From: Tenodera sinensis
Lineage: Eukaryota > Arthropoda > Insecta > Mantodea > Mantidae
Length of the DNA: 64,000 bases
NCBI GenBank assembly: GCA_030765045.1
Contig: CM060962.1
Location: 92,583,912 to 92,647,911 of the forward strand
Direction: 5' to 3'
In this document: positions 46,261 through 56,407 of the stretch, one piece after another
Numbering within the stretch: position 1 is the first letter of the stretch
How the letters are laid out: each line of letters begins with the position of its first letter
The notes under the pieces: model-generated
Databases searched by the model: none
What the model saw: the letters and a program-made list of their open reading frames with translations, nothing else
What the model was told of the DNA's origin: nothing
Program-made: the position numbers and the translations under genes

Positions 46261-46789
46261 TTGTTCTGTATTACGTCTATTTTCCATAACATGTATATGT
46301 GTATTTGAATTCATCATTTGCATCATTCAACATAATTTAAAATGAAGTACAAAACAACATCCAAGGTACAATTGTCTTAGTTTGATGTAACAAGATATTA
46401 ACACACATGTCACATCCTACTTATAAAAATAGTCAGGTCAAGTATTACTCGTGTCTAAAAAGTACATAAAATATATCACAATGTAATCATCTTATCATAA
46501 TTTTGTCTGAGACTATTTTTATTTCTACTGAAAATGCCTAACTTTATGTTGGTTGAGGCTTGGGTTAAAATTAATTAATCTTCACCAGGTTAATTTCCAG
46601 TGTAATAGCACAGATTTATGGTGTACTGTTATAAAAATTCAAGAAAAATTTTTTTTCACATATAAACTAAAGGCCATCCTAGTGTACATAGTAGAGAAAT
46701 TAAAACACAAGGTGGTGCATTATCTAATGAGCAAAGAATAAAAATACACTTGTGATATTTGAGTGACTCAGGCTTTCAGATTGTTACTG
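46261..46789. other. Intronic sequence, no recognised feature
   Basis: AT-rich; nothing identified. Confidence 0.5.
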
Positions 46790-47380
46790 GTGAACACATC
46801 AGCATAAAAGGAGCACAGTGTCAAAAACGTTTTCACAAGTGCTAGAAGCAGTGAAAAGATAGGCTGATCAGTGAATTAAATTTTGAAATTCTGTTACTGA
46901 CCTGCGAAATTCACATAGTGGCAAGAACGCTTGGATTTCCTTGGGCCATTGGGGTATTTGATTGTACCCATATATCAATTAAGAAACCAAGTGTAAGTGT
47001 ACATGGGGATGAATATATAACAGAAAAGGTGTTCCTAATATTAGTGTTCAGGCAAGTTGTAATGCAGCAGAAGAGTTCACCAGTGTCAGTGTTACGTGGT
47101 CTAGATCTGTACATAACTCCAAAATCTGGAGAAACTAGGATATTTTTAGGGTGATGGCAATGCAACATGCTGATGCTTTCTTAATTGATGATACAGACTA
47201 CGGAGTAGCTCTTGGCTTATGACACCTTTCCAGGACTCACAAACTCCAGAGCAGAGAGCTTACAAGATCTGCATTATAAAGGTGAGAGTTATTATAGAAA
47301 GGTGTTTAAGAAAAAGAAACAAGGCTTATCTATACTATAAACAAGATTCACCTAGCCACTGAAGAAAAACCAAGCATAAT
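46790..47380 (+). pseudogene. PIF/Harbinger transposase remnant
   Basis: WAIGVFDCTHISIKKPS contains the first catalytic Asp (family GCIDGTHI-I--P). In the next frame YNRKGVPNISVQASCNAAEE and SRSVHNSKIW follow, where the usual HDS is HNS so the second Asp is lost. Later come DDTDYGVALGL and, frameshifted, LMTPF-D-QTPEQRAYK and VIERC. It lacks the Myb-like partner and inverted ends. Confidence 0.7.
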
Positions 47381-48974
47381 TGTAAGTCTTTCATATTTCA
47401 CAATGCAGGTAAAAAACTCGCCTTAGCTTTAAGGGTATATATGATCGAATGTTTGAAAGTCTGAACTAATAATGCTAGCTTTTTTTTTTTTATTTTTAAT
47501 GTGCATCATAGGTGTAATCTAATGCAAACACATTACAGCCTAAATTTAATCCATTTTGCTTTAATAATTAAGAAATCATGATCAAATTTGTTTATTTTTT
47601 GTTATTTCACTAAAAATGTTTCTGGTTACAAAAAAAATTAATTTTGATCTAATTTTTTAAACCTAGGTTCAAAATACATGTAGTTTTTAAAATTGCCCTA
47701 GGTTTCTTTTTCTCCCCTTCAGATTAGGCTCCAAACATTTTTAAATTTAGGAGTATATTTTCTGCCTAAAAGAATTGCAATTTCTGTATTAGAAAATTAA
47801 AAATATGTGCTTAGACACATCCGACAATAAAACCTAAAGCAAATTTTATTTGTTATATTTCTGTGAACTTGTATAGCAAATTTCATCAGTGCAATGCAAG
47901 TACTGCTCAGCAAGGAACATTTTACAGGAGGAAAAATGCTAAAAATACCAGTAGCAAGAAAACAGTGTCAAAGGATTTGAATTCATAGCTTTCATTAAAC
48001 TCCATGTAACATTTAAACATGCAATAGGGCATTTAAAAATGGCGTCTGGAAGCAAATCATGCACTTTTTGCATTCACGAATGTCTGAATTGTTTCATAGT
48101 GTTAAAATAAAAAAATTTTTTCTCAACTTTCATGAAATTTCAGTCATGCATATCCTTAAGCGTTTTCATATTCTGTACTTTCTTACAATGTACTGCTCAT
48201 TGAACAACTTTAATTTAAATTTTTCCGTAACTGCATGTAATTTCAGTTAAAGCCTGGCATTTTTGCTTCTTAACATCAGCAGTTGTTCCTTAGACAACAC
48301 TATAGGATACCTCTTTATCAGATTTATAAATTCCAATTGAAATCCAGGATTTTCATAGGAGTACATTTGCAGTACTTAATTTGCAGCAATAAAACTAACA
48401 ACTTGCATAAGAATTGTGACTTAAGGACCATGACCTATCATTTTAAATCAACAAATCTATCAAATTGATGATAAAGCTGTGATATTGGGTAATCAGACAC
48501 CAATGCACTTGAGCAGACAGAGTCATGACATTCAAATCGGCCAGAAGTTTTATTCACACAAAATCCAAGCTGCTGCCATTCAACTCCATAACTTGTATGC
48601 TCCACTCTGGAGTCAACTAACATTTTTATTCATATCACCCATTGTCTCTGAAAGCAATTAAGGTTTCAATGGCACTGGAGCTCCTAAATAAAAATACTTC
48701 TCTTTATGGAAAAATTTGCCCTAGTAAATTAGACTTTTCAGGGATATTGTAGAAAAAAAACTGCATAAAAGAAAGAGGTAGGGAGAAGATGTGGAGCAGA
48801 GACTGTACAAGATACGATAATTAACTAAATGTACAGCTAGTTCTTACAATTATGATATTCAGACATACAACCCTTCTGCTAATACCAGCTATTTAAAACC
48901 TAAATCTGTGTGACAGTACAAGACAGTACAGTAGAAACTATGTTCACCTAAGTGGTCAAATATTATGAGAAAGC
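47381..48974. other. Intronic sequence, no recognised feature
   Basis: AT-rich, with short frames only. Confidence 0.5.
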
Positions 48975-49362
48975 GTAGGCTTTCATGGTCAGAGTCAATA
49001 TAACTAGGAGTTATTTCTGGGCTGTTATGCCATGGTCTGCTGGAGTTTGAGTACCCAGACGTTTCCACAGCTCCGGTAGACATCTTCAGTGGTGCAGTCG
49101 TAGTCTCCTTGGAGAAGTTAACGTAGCGTCTGAGTTGTGGACTGTCTGAGCTGCTGTATTTATCCCTCGAGTGGTCTCCACTGATTGGCCCGGATGGTGG
49201 AGACTGCTCAAGGATAAACACAGCAACTCAGACAGTCCACTTCTCCGAGGAGACTATTACTGCGCCACTGAAGATGTCCGTCGCAGCTGTGGACGAAAGG
49301 TTTGGGTACTCAAACTCCAGCAGACCACGGCATAACAGCCTGGAAATAACTCCTAGTTATAT
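48975..49362. repeat. Fold-back of two Penelope-type terminal segments
   Basis: Two inverted arms of about 170-180 bp meet near 49185. Each contains, in outward orientation, CTGAAGATGTC, a GGAGCTGTGGA or GCAGCTGTGGAC stretch, GAAA, then GGGTACTCAAACTCCAGCAG and CATAACAGCC and AACTCCTAGTTATAT. This sequence type is associated with Penelope-like element ends. The core (CTGAAGA ... GAAA) is hammerhead-like. Confidence 0.65.
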
Positions 49363-50360
49363 GGTTAAATATCCTTCTGCCATGCTATTTATATTGAGAA
49401 AAGTGGTGAAAAGGTGGAAGAGGGTTGCCTTGGAGCTTCTATGTATATATTTTGGGCTATATTAAGGCATGAAAGAAAAAAAGTGTAATTCAGTGTATAC
49501 AATTCATTGTTCATTTGACTCTAAAATTCACAAATATGTACAATAGGTCTCTCTTTCAGTTAGAGGAATAATAATGAAATAGAAGGACATGCAGGAAAGT
49601 TTCATTGACACTGCCCCCTGTACAACCAAAACTTTCTGTTCAACAGGTTAAAACAGCATTAGCTCTTTCAGTCCAAAATAGGCACATGAGTGACATTTTA
49701 TAAGCTGCAGTCATGTATGTAAACTGTGTGAAAATTTGCATGTTTCAGTTAAGTATTTTGTTTACCATGGTTTGTCCTGGTCTAAATTAATAAAAGAAAT
49801 TATGTAAATCAAAACCATCCAGTCATCACCAAAAGCATTGGGTAAACATAAATATATTTCAGAGTTTAATGCACACTGCTGTGGCAATGAAGATACTGGA
49901 GTATCCTCTTTGTGGTAAGCATACAGGAAAACATTTGCAGATTGTATTGGGACTGTAAAGAAGGGGCTTGAAATTTTTGGTCACTGGACTTAAATTATTA
50001 ATAGTATCATCAGGTCATCAATGAGTAATCAGCAGTGCAGTTTAGATTGCAAAGCAAACCTCACTCTTCAGGGAATGTGTTTAGATAATTGATGAAACTG
50101 GTCAAATTTCTTTTAATAGGGCAAGTAATGTGTTTACTTAGTTATGCTGCATTTATATCAAAATTCCTAACAGAATCAAACTGTAATCCTAAACTATTGA
50201 AAATATTATCCAACTATAAGTATACTGTGTTTGTTATGAGTTTCTCTGCTTTTGTAATTAATGTACTGGTAATGTTAGTAAACAAAATATACAACTTGCA
50301 AGAGAAGATGCTACCTTCCCACCAAATTAGAATTTTTATTTTTTTTTTATTTTTTTCCAG
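49363..50360. other. Hr78 intron, 3' end
   Basis: No feature recognised before the acceptor at 50359-50360. Confidence 0.6.
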
Positions 50361-50529
50361 TTCAGAAACACATGTTGTACTTGTGCGAGGCTGCTGGGCA
50401 GAATTGTTTGTGTTAGGACTTGCTCAGTGCTCAGAAATACTGTCCCTTCCTAATATTCTTTCTTCCATCATCAATCATATACAAGCATCTGTTGCACAGG
50501 AGAAGATTTCTGCTCAGCACATTAAACAG
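50361..50529 (+). CDS. Hr78: Hr78, internal ligand-binding domain exon
   Basis: The 169-bp exon supplies one base to finish the split codon from 18194 (AG+T) and then 56 codons, ending in phase 0. It carries the RGCWAELFVLGLAQCSE block, which matches the W-ELF-LGLAQC signature of TR2/TR4 ligand-binding domains, followed by NILSSIINHIQASV and a helical segment with SAQHIKQ. The acceptor is a long T-rich tract ending ttttttccag and the donor is CAG|GTAAAC. The acceptor tract contains a run of more than ten T residues. The phase match across a 32-kb intron is the main evidence that this exon and 17968-18194 belong to one gene. Confidence 0.92.
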
Positions 50530-53005
50530 GTAAACTTGCATTCTTATTTAGAAATTCTTGCTCAGCTTCATTGACAGTATACATGTGTATAGCATGAATA
50601 ATAACCTCATAGCCAAGGAATCAATGTTGTGTGACTGCCTGACTAGATTTTGTATATCACTGATTATTTATCATCCTCTTTCTCCCCCTTCCCCCTCCCC
50701 CTCCCCGCCATTTTAGCCGAGCTTTTAATCTAGATTGTTGACATTTAATTACAATTTCAAAACAGAGAAAATGTTAAGATTCTTGAAGGCTGAATAAACT
50801 TAACTCCAGCTTGGCACAGCATAGCATATAGCTTTGTGTTTACGTAAGTCATATCAACCATTTTATAGCCAGCAAAGGATAGGGTGAGTAAAATCTCACC
50901 TGAGTGAATAAAGAGATCCCAGAACAGCCTATTATTTTGGAAATAGAAGGAAAAATTAAATATGAGTCGCCTAGTATCAAAAGATGCCAAATCCACTTTT
51001 TATCAAATTGAGTTACTCATCGCTTCTGATAGGTTTTACCTCAAGGAATTCAATGCAGCCATGATATGACAGCAAAACCCGGCACATCTTATTAAAATAT
51101 GTAGTAAAAAATGAGGCCGAGTATCAATATCTGCCAAGTTTCAAAGTCTGACAAGTCTCTTTCAGCCAATCAGCACTTTTCCTGACTTCCCAGTGTCAGA
51201 AATGAAAATGCTGCCAGCTACACATAATATGAAAGTCATTTTCCTATAACTGCAAGCATAATTTCTTGTGTCTGTCATCACAATAATGAACACTGAGTTT
51301 GAAGAGAAAACAGTGGTTGTGCGTTTTGCAGATGGGAGTGGTGGAAAAAAAGATTGGGTGTTCGGCTTAGTTGAAAAAGACCTGTAAAAATGATATTGTT
51401 CAGCTTGAAGAGGATGAATAAATTATCCAAAGCTGTGGAAGAATATTCAAAGTAATTAATATTCCTGATCACAATTGGAAATCTGCAGCTGAAAAAGTCA
51501 TAAGAAATTTGGGCAATGACATTTTAGGCTTTACCCAACAAAAAATTAAAAATGTGTGATTGAAGGTGAAGCTTTTTTTATCATAATGCAGTTTGTGAGG
51601 CTAAGCTTGTCACTAAGACTGATCTAAACATGATGTACATATACCACAACATTTAAAGAGAGATGTACTTCTGCCAAGGTACATGATGTATCAAAATAAC
51701 TACCAAAACATTTTGGAGAAGAATGCAGGAACAATGAGCTACTTCAATTTTATTCTGTTTTAGAAAACCAAGAAGATCTAGGGTTTCAGATTTAAGAAAA
51801 TGAAGACGAAGTAGTTAATGAGGAAGAAATAGGCACACATATAATCCAAAATGAAAGAAAAGTTTGAAAACGTAGGAGTCATATTTTTAATGATGCTTCT
51901 TGTTTTGTATTGTAATCAAGCAATGCCTGCTTTTATTGGGTATTAAAACTAAATTTATAGATAATGAACCAATGAAATTTTTTTTTTAAATTGCGCTGGT
52001 AATAGAACCTCTACATATAATTTCAAATCCTTCATTCTTCTGTTTCAGAAACAACTAAATCCCAATGTTGGTTTCAAATCCCACCTTATCCACTTTTCCT
52101 CAAACTTATTTCTGAAATATTTAAAAAACCATATTCCAGAAGTACTTTATTTTCAAAAAATGTCATGTTAAATGACTCATTTAACATTTTAACATTGAAG
52201 TTAAATTGCTTTGCATAATGGTTTACTCTGGGCAATTTTTTTAAATTATCCAAAAAATTAGGTGAATGGATTTGGCGGCATTTGATACTTGGCACCTTAT
52301 ATGTGGGTTACTGTTTAAGGTGCTAGTGGCCAACTCTTACTGCTGTGTCAGAAATGTGGGCACCATCTTGAAAGTAATGGGGACCTTTGGCTCATCCTAT
52401 ACAAATGTATTTTATTCCTTCGGCAGAGATTTTATAAACAAGAATTTAACTCAATACTTTCTGACAGAAAACCAGTTTTTAAGGTAGGAGTTTCAAATCC
52501 TGGTTGCCAAAGATTGTTCACTCCTTTTCCTCTGTGTGTTAAATAAATAAGTAAATTCCTTTTATGATGTGTGTTTAATTCCAACACTTAATGGTTACAA
52601 ACTGTATTGGCTGTGTGTAACACAATGCCTGATTTGGCAAATTGTAAATGGAAAGTGCTGATTAAAACATTATGTATAGTTTATATGCTAGTAAGTTTAG
52701 TTTGCAGTGATATTGGAGCACTTTATACAGTTGTGTGTACATGTGTGCATGCGTTCGTGCATGTGTGTGAAACCAGTCAGTGTTACACATCAGAGAAAAG
52801 TAATTATTGCTGTTTTGTAAAATTTGTTTTTCTATATAAGCTATGCATTCATTAAACTTGTACTTATTTATTTACTCACTAGTTTGTCTCTGCAAGTAAC
52901 TCCTAAACAAGTCTGATAATGTGGGGGTGGGGGAACTTTGTCTTTCTCTCATATTTAAAAACTTAGCTTGCTTAAGTTGTGATAAAATATTTTTTCATCC
53001 TGTAG
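50530..53005. repeat. Hr78 intron with an unassigned inverted-repeat segment (50961-52310)
   Basis: An inverted pair (GCCTAGTATCAAAAGATGCC near 50970 and, minus strand, GCCAAGTATCAAATGCCGCC near 52300, both continuing AAATCCA) bounds about 1.3 kb. Inside, a + strand reading begins MNTEFEEKTVVVRFADGSGG and KKDWVFGLVEKDL at 51287. I do not recognise it. It could be a decayed DNA transposon. Confidence 0.4.
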
Positions 53006-53114
53006 GTAACGGATCATATTTGCAAGCTTCAAGAGTATGTTAATAGCATGGCACGCTTACAAGTGGATGAACATGAGTATGCATATCTAAAAGCTATCAC
53101 CCTGTTCAGCACAG
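53006..53114 (+). CDS. Hr78: Hr78, internal ligand-binding domain exon
   Basis: The 109-bp exon starts in phase 0 after the acceptor atcctgtag and ends in phase 1 before GTAGGT. It encodes 36 residues, including LQEYVNSMARLQVDEHEYAY and LKAITLF, the helix 7-8 region of NR2C receptors (family pattern L-EFCNSM-KL--D-YEYAYLKAI-LF). The final G joins AT of the next exon to make Asp, producing the conserved LFS-DHPGL sequence. A CACACC/CA microsatellite begins about 40 bp into the following intron. Confidence 0.92.
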
Positions 53115-53972
53115 GTAGGTTTATACATTTATTGCAGTTGTTAATCAGTAGACTGACACGCACACCCACACCCACACCCACACACACACACACACATGTT
53201 AGGGTATACAGACTTGAATGGCAAGTTCTTGGCATTAAGCTGAAACATACATTTCTCTACCATTTTCCTCTGTAATGTATGGTCGTATGAATAAAAAAAT
53301 AAAATTAATTGAATGTTTTATTTCCAATATGTCACCATTTTTTTATTGTTTACTCCTGCAATTTACATAGGTAGAGCTTTTATTTCAATAGGAATGAATT
53401 TAGTTACAATTTAATGTTAACATGACATTGGCAAATTTCTCTTAGAAATTAAACTTTGCATGCCACTTTAACATTAAATCATGACTAAATTCTTTTGAAT
53501 TAAAGTAGAAATACATTACAGCTTTGGTCACACAATGTTTGCATAACACTGAAATAATAAGCCATTTATACCCATTCGTCAAGAAATTAGATGGCTCCAA
53601 ATATTTGACTCTCTTTTTTTTTGAAACAGCTCTTTATTGACAGTAATTGTATTGGACATATTTGTTGCACTCATCATGTAGAATCGTGGTTAACATATGG
53701 CTGAAGCAGTACCTTCCACCCGGTATATTAGGGTGATCCTTATATGGGAGGCTACATTAAAATTTTATTATATATACCAGGTGGAAGGGAAGTCAATAGA
53801 TTAATTTAAACCAGTGGTAGATCTCAGTATTTGGAACACATTTTGTATCTTATGTTTTTGTCTCTGACCATTTCCTACGGAGATATTTTAGTTTTGTCGA
53901 AAACAAGCTGGCAACACTGCAGATTGTGTGGGTGTTCACTTTCCCTAGCTCAGCACATAAACAAACAGCGTA
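53115..53972. repeat. Hr78 intron with CACACC/CA microsatellite
   Basis: (CACACC)n then (CA)n at 53157-53195. The segment 53440-53730 matches 44440-44730, a dispersed repeat of unknown type. Confidence 0.65.
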
Positions 53973-54769
53973 ACGGTGTGTCTTGAAAACAAACTCACCG
54001 ACAACGCTTAGTATGTTTTATGGGACTGCAAACTGATAGGTTTTCAAATAGGAACCCCTGTCCAGAAATGCATGGTTTGGACACTAGTGCATCGAAGTTT
54101 GAGATGGGTGTACATTCACATTTGACCAATAAATCCAACATCAAACTGTCTGCATTCCAAACAGGCTTCAAACTGTGTACCTTCTACATCATTGCAGAGC
54201 CTATATCGGCAGTGATGAGACTCATGCACAGTAACCAATTCGTGCGGTTGTCTTTGAAGATTTTTAATCGCTCCCTGGACTCGAGCCATAAAGTCCTCCG
54301 CTGACGTTACAAGAGTGTCATACACCATACTCCTCATACAGCTAAACAGAAAATAGTCAAGAGGTGTCAGATCTGACGACCATGCAGACCATGGAACTGG
54401 TCCACCTCTACCAATCCATGGTTTGGATATGCAAAGTTGAGACGATTCCACACATTTATATTAAAGTGTACTGGAAACTACACAAGTAACGTAGTAGGAT
54501 GTGCCCCAAGGAATCTATGGAGTAATTTAGTGCATGTGCAGGAATGTTATGCTCAGGTCATTCATCCCAGTACACAGGTGGCTAATGGGTTGCATAACTT
54601 CCGTATTAGGAAGTTAACAAATTCTCACAACCATTTATTCTCAAACTTTGACACTCTCTAGCGTCCAAACCGTACATTTCCAGACAGGGGTTCCTGTTTG
54701 AAAACCGATCAGTTTGCCATCCCGCACAACATAGTAAGTGTTGTCAGTGTCTTTTTGGGACACCCAGTA
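53973..54769 (-). mobile_element. Deleted mariner-type element with about 100-bp inverted ends
   Basis: The left 53973-54090 and right 54655-54769 segments are inverted copies, sharing CAAACTGAT-GGTTTTCAAA and AGGAACCCCTGTC and GGTTTGGAC-CTAG. The outermost part resembles GGGTGTCCCAAAAAGACACT. The C-terminal transposase remnant lies between. The total of about 800 bp shows internal deletion. Confidence 0.7.
54116..54451 (-). pseudogene. Mariner-like transposase C-terminal fragment
   Basis: The reading KPWIGRGGPVPWSAWSSDLT and PLDYFLFSCMRSMVYDT matches the WIGRGGP--WP-RSPDLTPLDFFLWG block around the third catalytic Asp. Its DLTPLD is intact. EDFMARVQGAIKNLQRQP and a degenerate C-terminal segment with FEACLE follow. 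It is the C-terminal half of the transposase type seen at 32470-33260. Confidence 0.8.
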
Positions 54770-54931
54770 CATATATTTTAATTAAAGCCCTCCACCGGTT
54801 TTCAGGAATAAACTTTCTTTCTAAATTAATGTGAGCATATTTTACCAGATATAAGTGCTGTCAGTGTCTTTATTTGTGTATATCCAATTTAAGAGCACTA
54901 ACAGATACAGAGTTTATACTGCTTCATTTAG
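54770..54931. other. End of Hr78 intron before exon 54932
   Basis: Ends with a short pyrimidine-containing stretch and acceptor TTTAG; no other feature seen. Confidence 0.6.
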
Positions 54932-55186
54932 ATCACCCAGGACTAATTGCAAGACGGCAAGTGGAAAAGTTTCAAGAAAAGGCTTTCCAAGAGCTGCGAA
55001 GTTACGTGGGAGAGACATTTCCAGAAGATCGAGATCGCTTTCCTCGACTGCTGCTGCGCCTGCCCCCACTCCGTGCCTTACAACCACAAGTTATGGAAGA
55101 ATTATTCTTTGCTGGACTAATTGGCAATGTACAGATTGATAGTGTAATTCCTTACATCCTGCGGATGGGAGCAAGTGATTGCACTG
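54932..55186 (+). CDS. Hr78: Hr78, exon with helices 9-12 and AF-2 region
   Basis: The 255-bp exon begins after acceptor ttcatttag and continues in phase. It encodes DHPGLIARRQVEKFQEKAFQ, then LLLRLPPLRALQPQVMEEL, then FFAGLIGNVQIDSVIPYIL. These match helices 9 to 11 and the AF-2 end of TR2/TR4 receptors, where EELFF-GLIGN--IDS-IPYIL-M is highly conserved. The region is intact, with no stop or frameshift, unlike all surrounding transposon sequence. The donor is ACTG|GTGAGT in phase 1. Longer open frames continue upstream of the acceptor, but the residues before 54932 do not fit the family and the phase match sets the start. Confidence 0.95.
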
Positions 55187-55241
55187 GTGAGTTGAAGGGG
55201 TTGTTGTTGCAGTAGATTTTCATTCCTTAGAGGAAACTAGT

Positions 55242-55422
55242 TGTTTTGAATAAAACGTGCCCAGTGGTTTGGTATCATAAAACCATTTTATTCTTTATAA
55301 AGTAACATAACAAGTAACAATACACACACCATTACAAACCTTTCCTTGTACTACTCTCATACAGTACTGCCAACTACATAATAATAAATTACTTTCTTTA
55401 GACAAATTGCTTCCTACCAACA
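55242..55422 (-). repeat. Copia 3' LTR
   Basis: In element orientation it starts TGTTGGTAGGAAGC just after a purine-rich tract (GATGAGAGAAATTGAGACTG) and ends TTATTCAAAACA, giving TG...CA ends. AATAAAATGG near its 3' part could be a poly(A) signal. No second LTR is available for comparison. Confidence 0.6.
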
Positions 55423-56407
55423 CAGTCTCAATTTCTCTCATCACCTATTCTTAGCATATCTTTTATTTCATACACACCAAGGGCCTCCCTGTGTTTCTTG
55501 AACAATTCAAATGGGAGTCCTTTGGTAAACACACCAGCCTTTTGATTTTCTGAAGGCACATGCATAACCTCAATGGCTTTGACTTTACAGAGATTTCAAA
55601 CAAAACTGTATTTCGCATCTACATATTTTAATCATTCCTAATTCTGGCTAGATAATACACAGATACAGGATTGATTACCCTCATAGATTTGTACAGGACA
55701 GCAGATGCCAAAGCAATGAATTTGCTTCAGTTGAAGATAATGACACCGTTTTCTGCTTCCTTGTTCGTACTACTTTATCTCTAAACACTTCAAATAGACA
55801 TCCTGACACTGACTTTATATCCTGATTGTTTGTAAAATCTGCATCTGCATACCCAACCAGAGTTACATTTGAATTTCCTTTATACCTACCACAAACCCTA
55901 CCATAGGTTTCCTTAAATGTATTGTACTACCCTTTTTAACCCACCCCATTGGACTTGAGTTGCATTGCACTGATACTGGCTGTAAAAGTTGACTGCTCTG
56001 CACAAGTCTAGCCTTATATTCAGGAATGTAATGCTCCAATAAGCTCATGGTTGGTTTATTTCCAATTATTATTTTTGGTTTAGAAGTATCAATCTCTCTT
56101 ATAAAGTTTATTCCAAGAGAGGTTAGGATTTGCTGATTGCATTCCAAATTTACTTTTTAGCTTCTGTAAGTACTTTTTCTGGCTTAAAAAGCATTGAATC
56201 CCATTGTGCTCAATGTTAATCCCCAGAAAATAACTCTCCTTATCTCTCATTTAAAATTTTCTCATCAAATTTTGTTTGACATCTTGCAAGACTTCCAAGT
56301 TCACTACATGTGATAATAAAATTGTCAACATAGAATAACTAGTATACAGTAACACTTCCATTCTTACATACAAACATCCATTAGTCTGATATTGATTAAA
56401 GCAAAGT
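55423..56407 (-). pseudogene. Copia reverse transcriptase end and RNase H
   Basis: After the LINE the minus strand gives NGCLYVRM, VLQDVKQNLMRKF, SYFLGINIEHNGIQCFLSQK and KYLQKLKSKFGMQS. NVTLVGYADADFTNNQDIKS, VRTRKQKTVSLSSTEANSL and finally VFTKGLPFELFKKHREALGV follow. These are the F--G--I, LVGYADADWA, SLSSTEAE and FTKGL blocks of Copia polyproteins. The YVDD catalytic block is decayed. Many frame changes. Confidence 0.85.
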
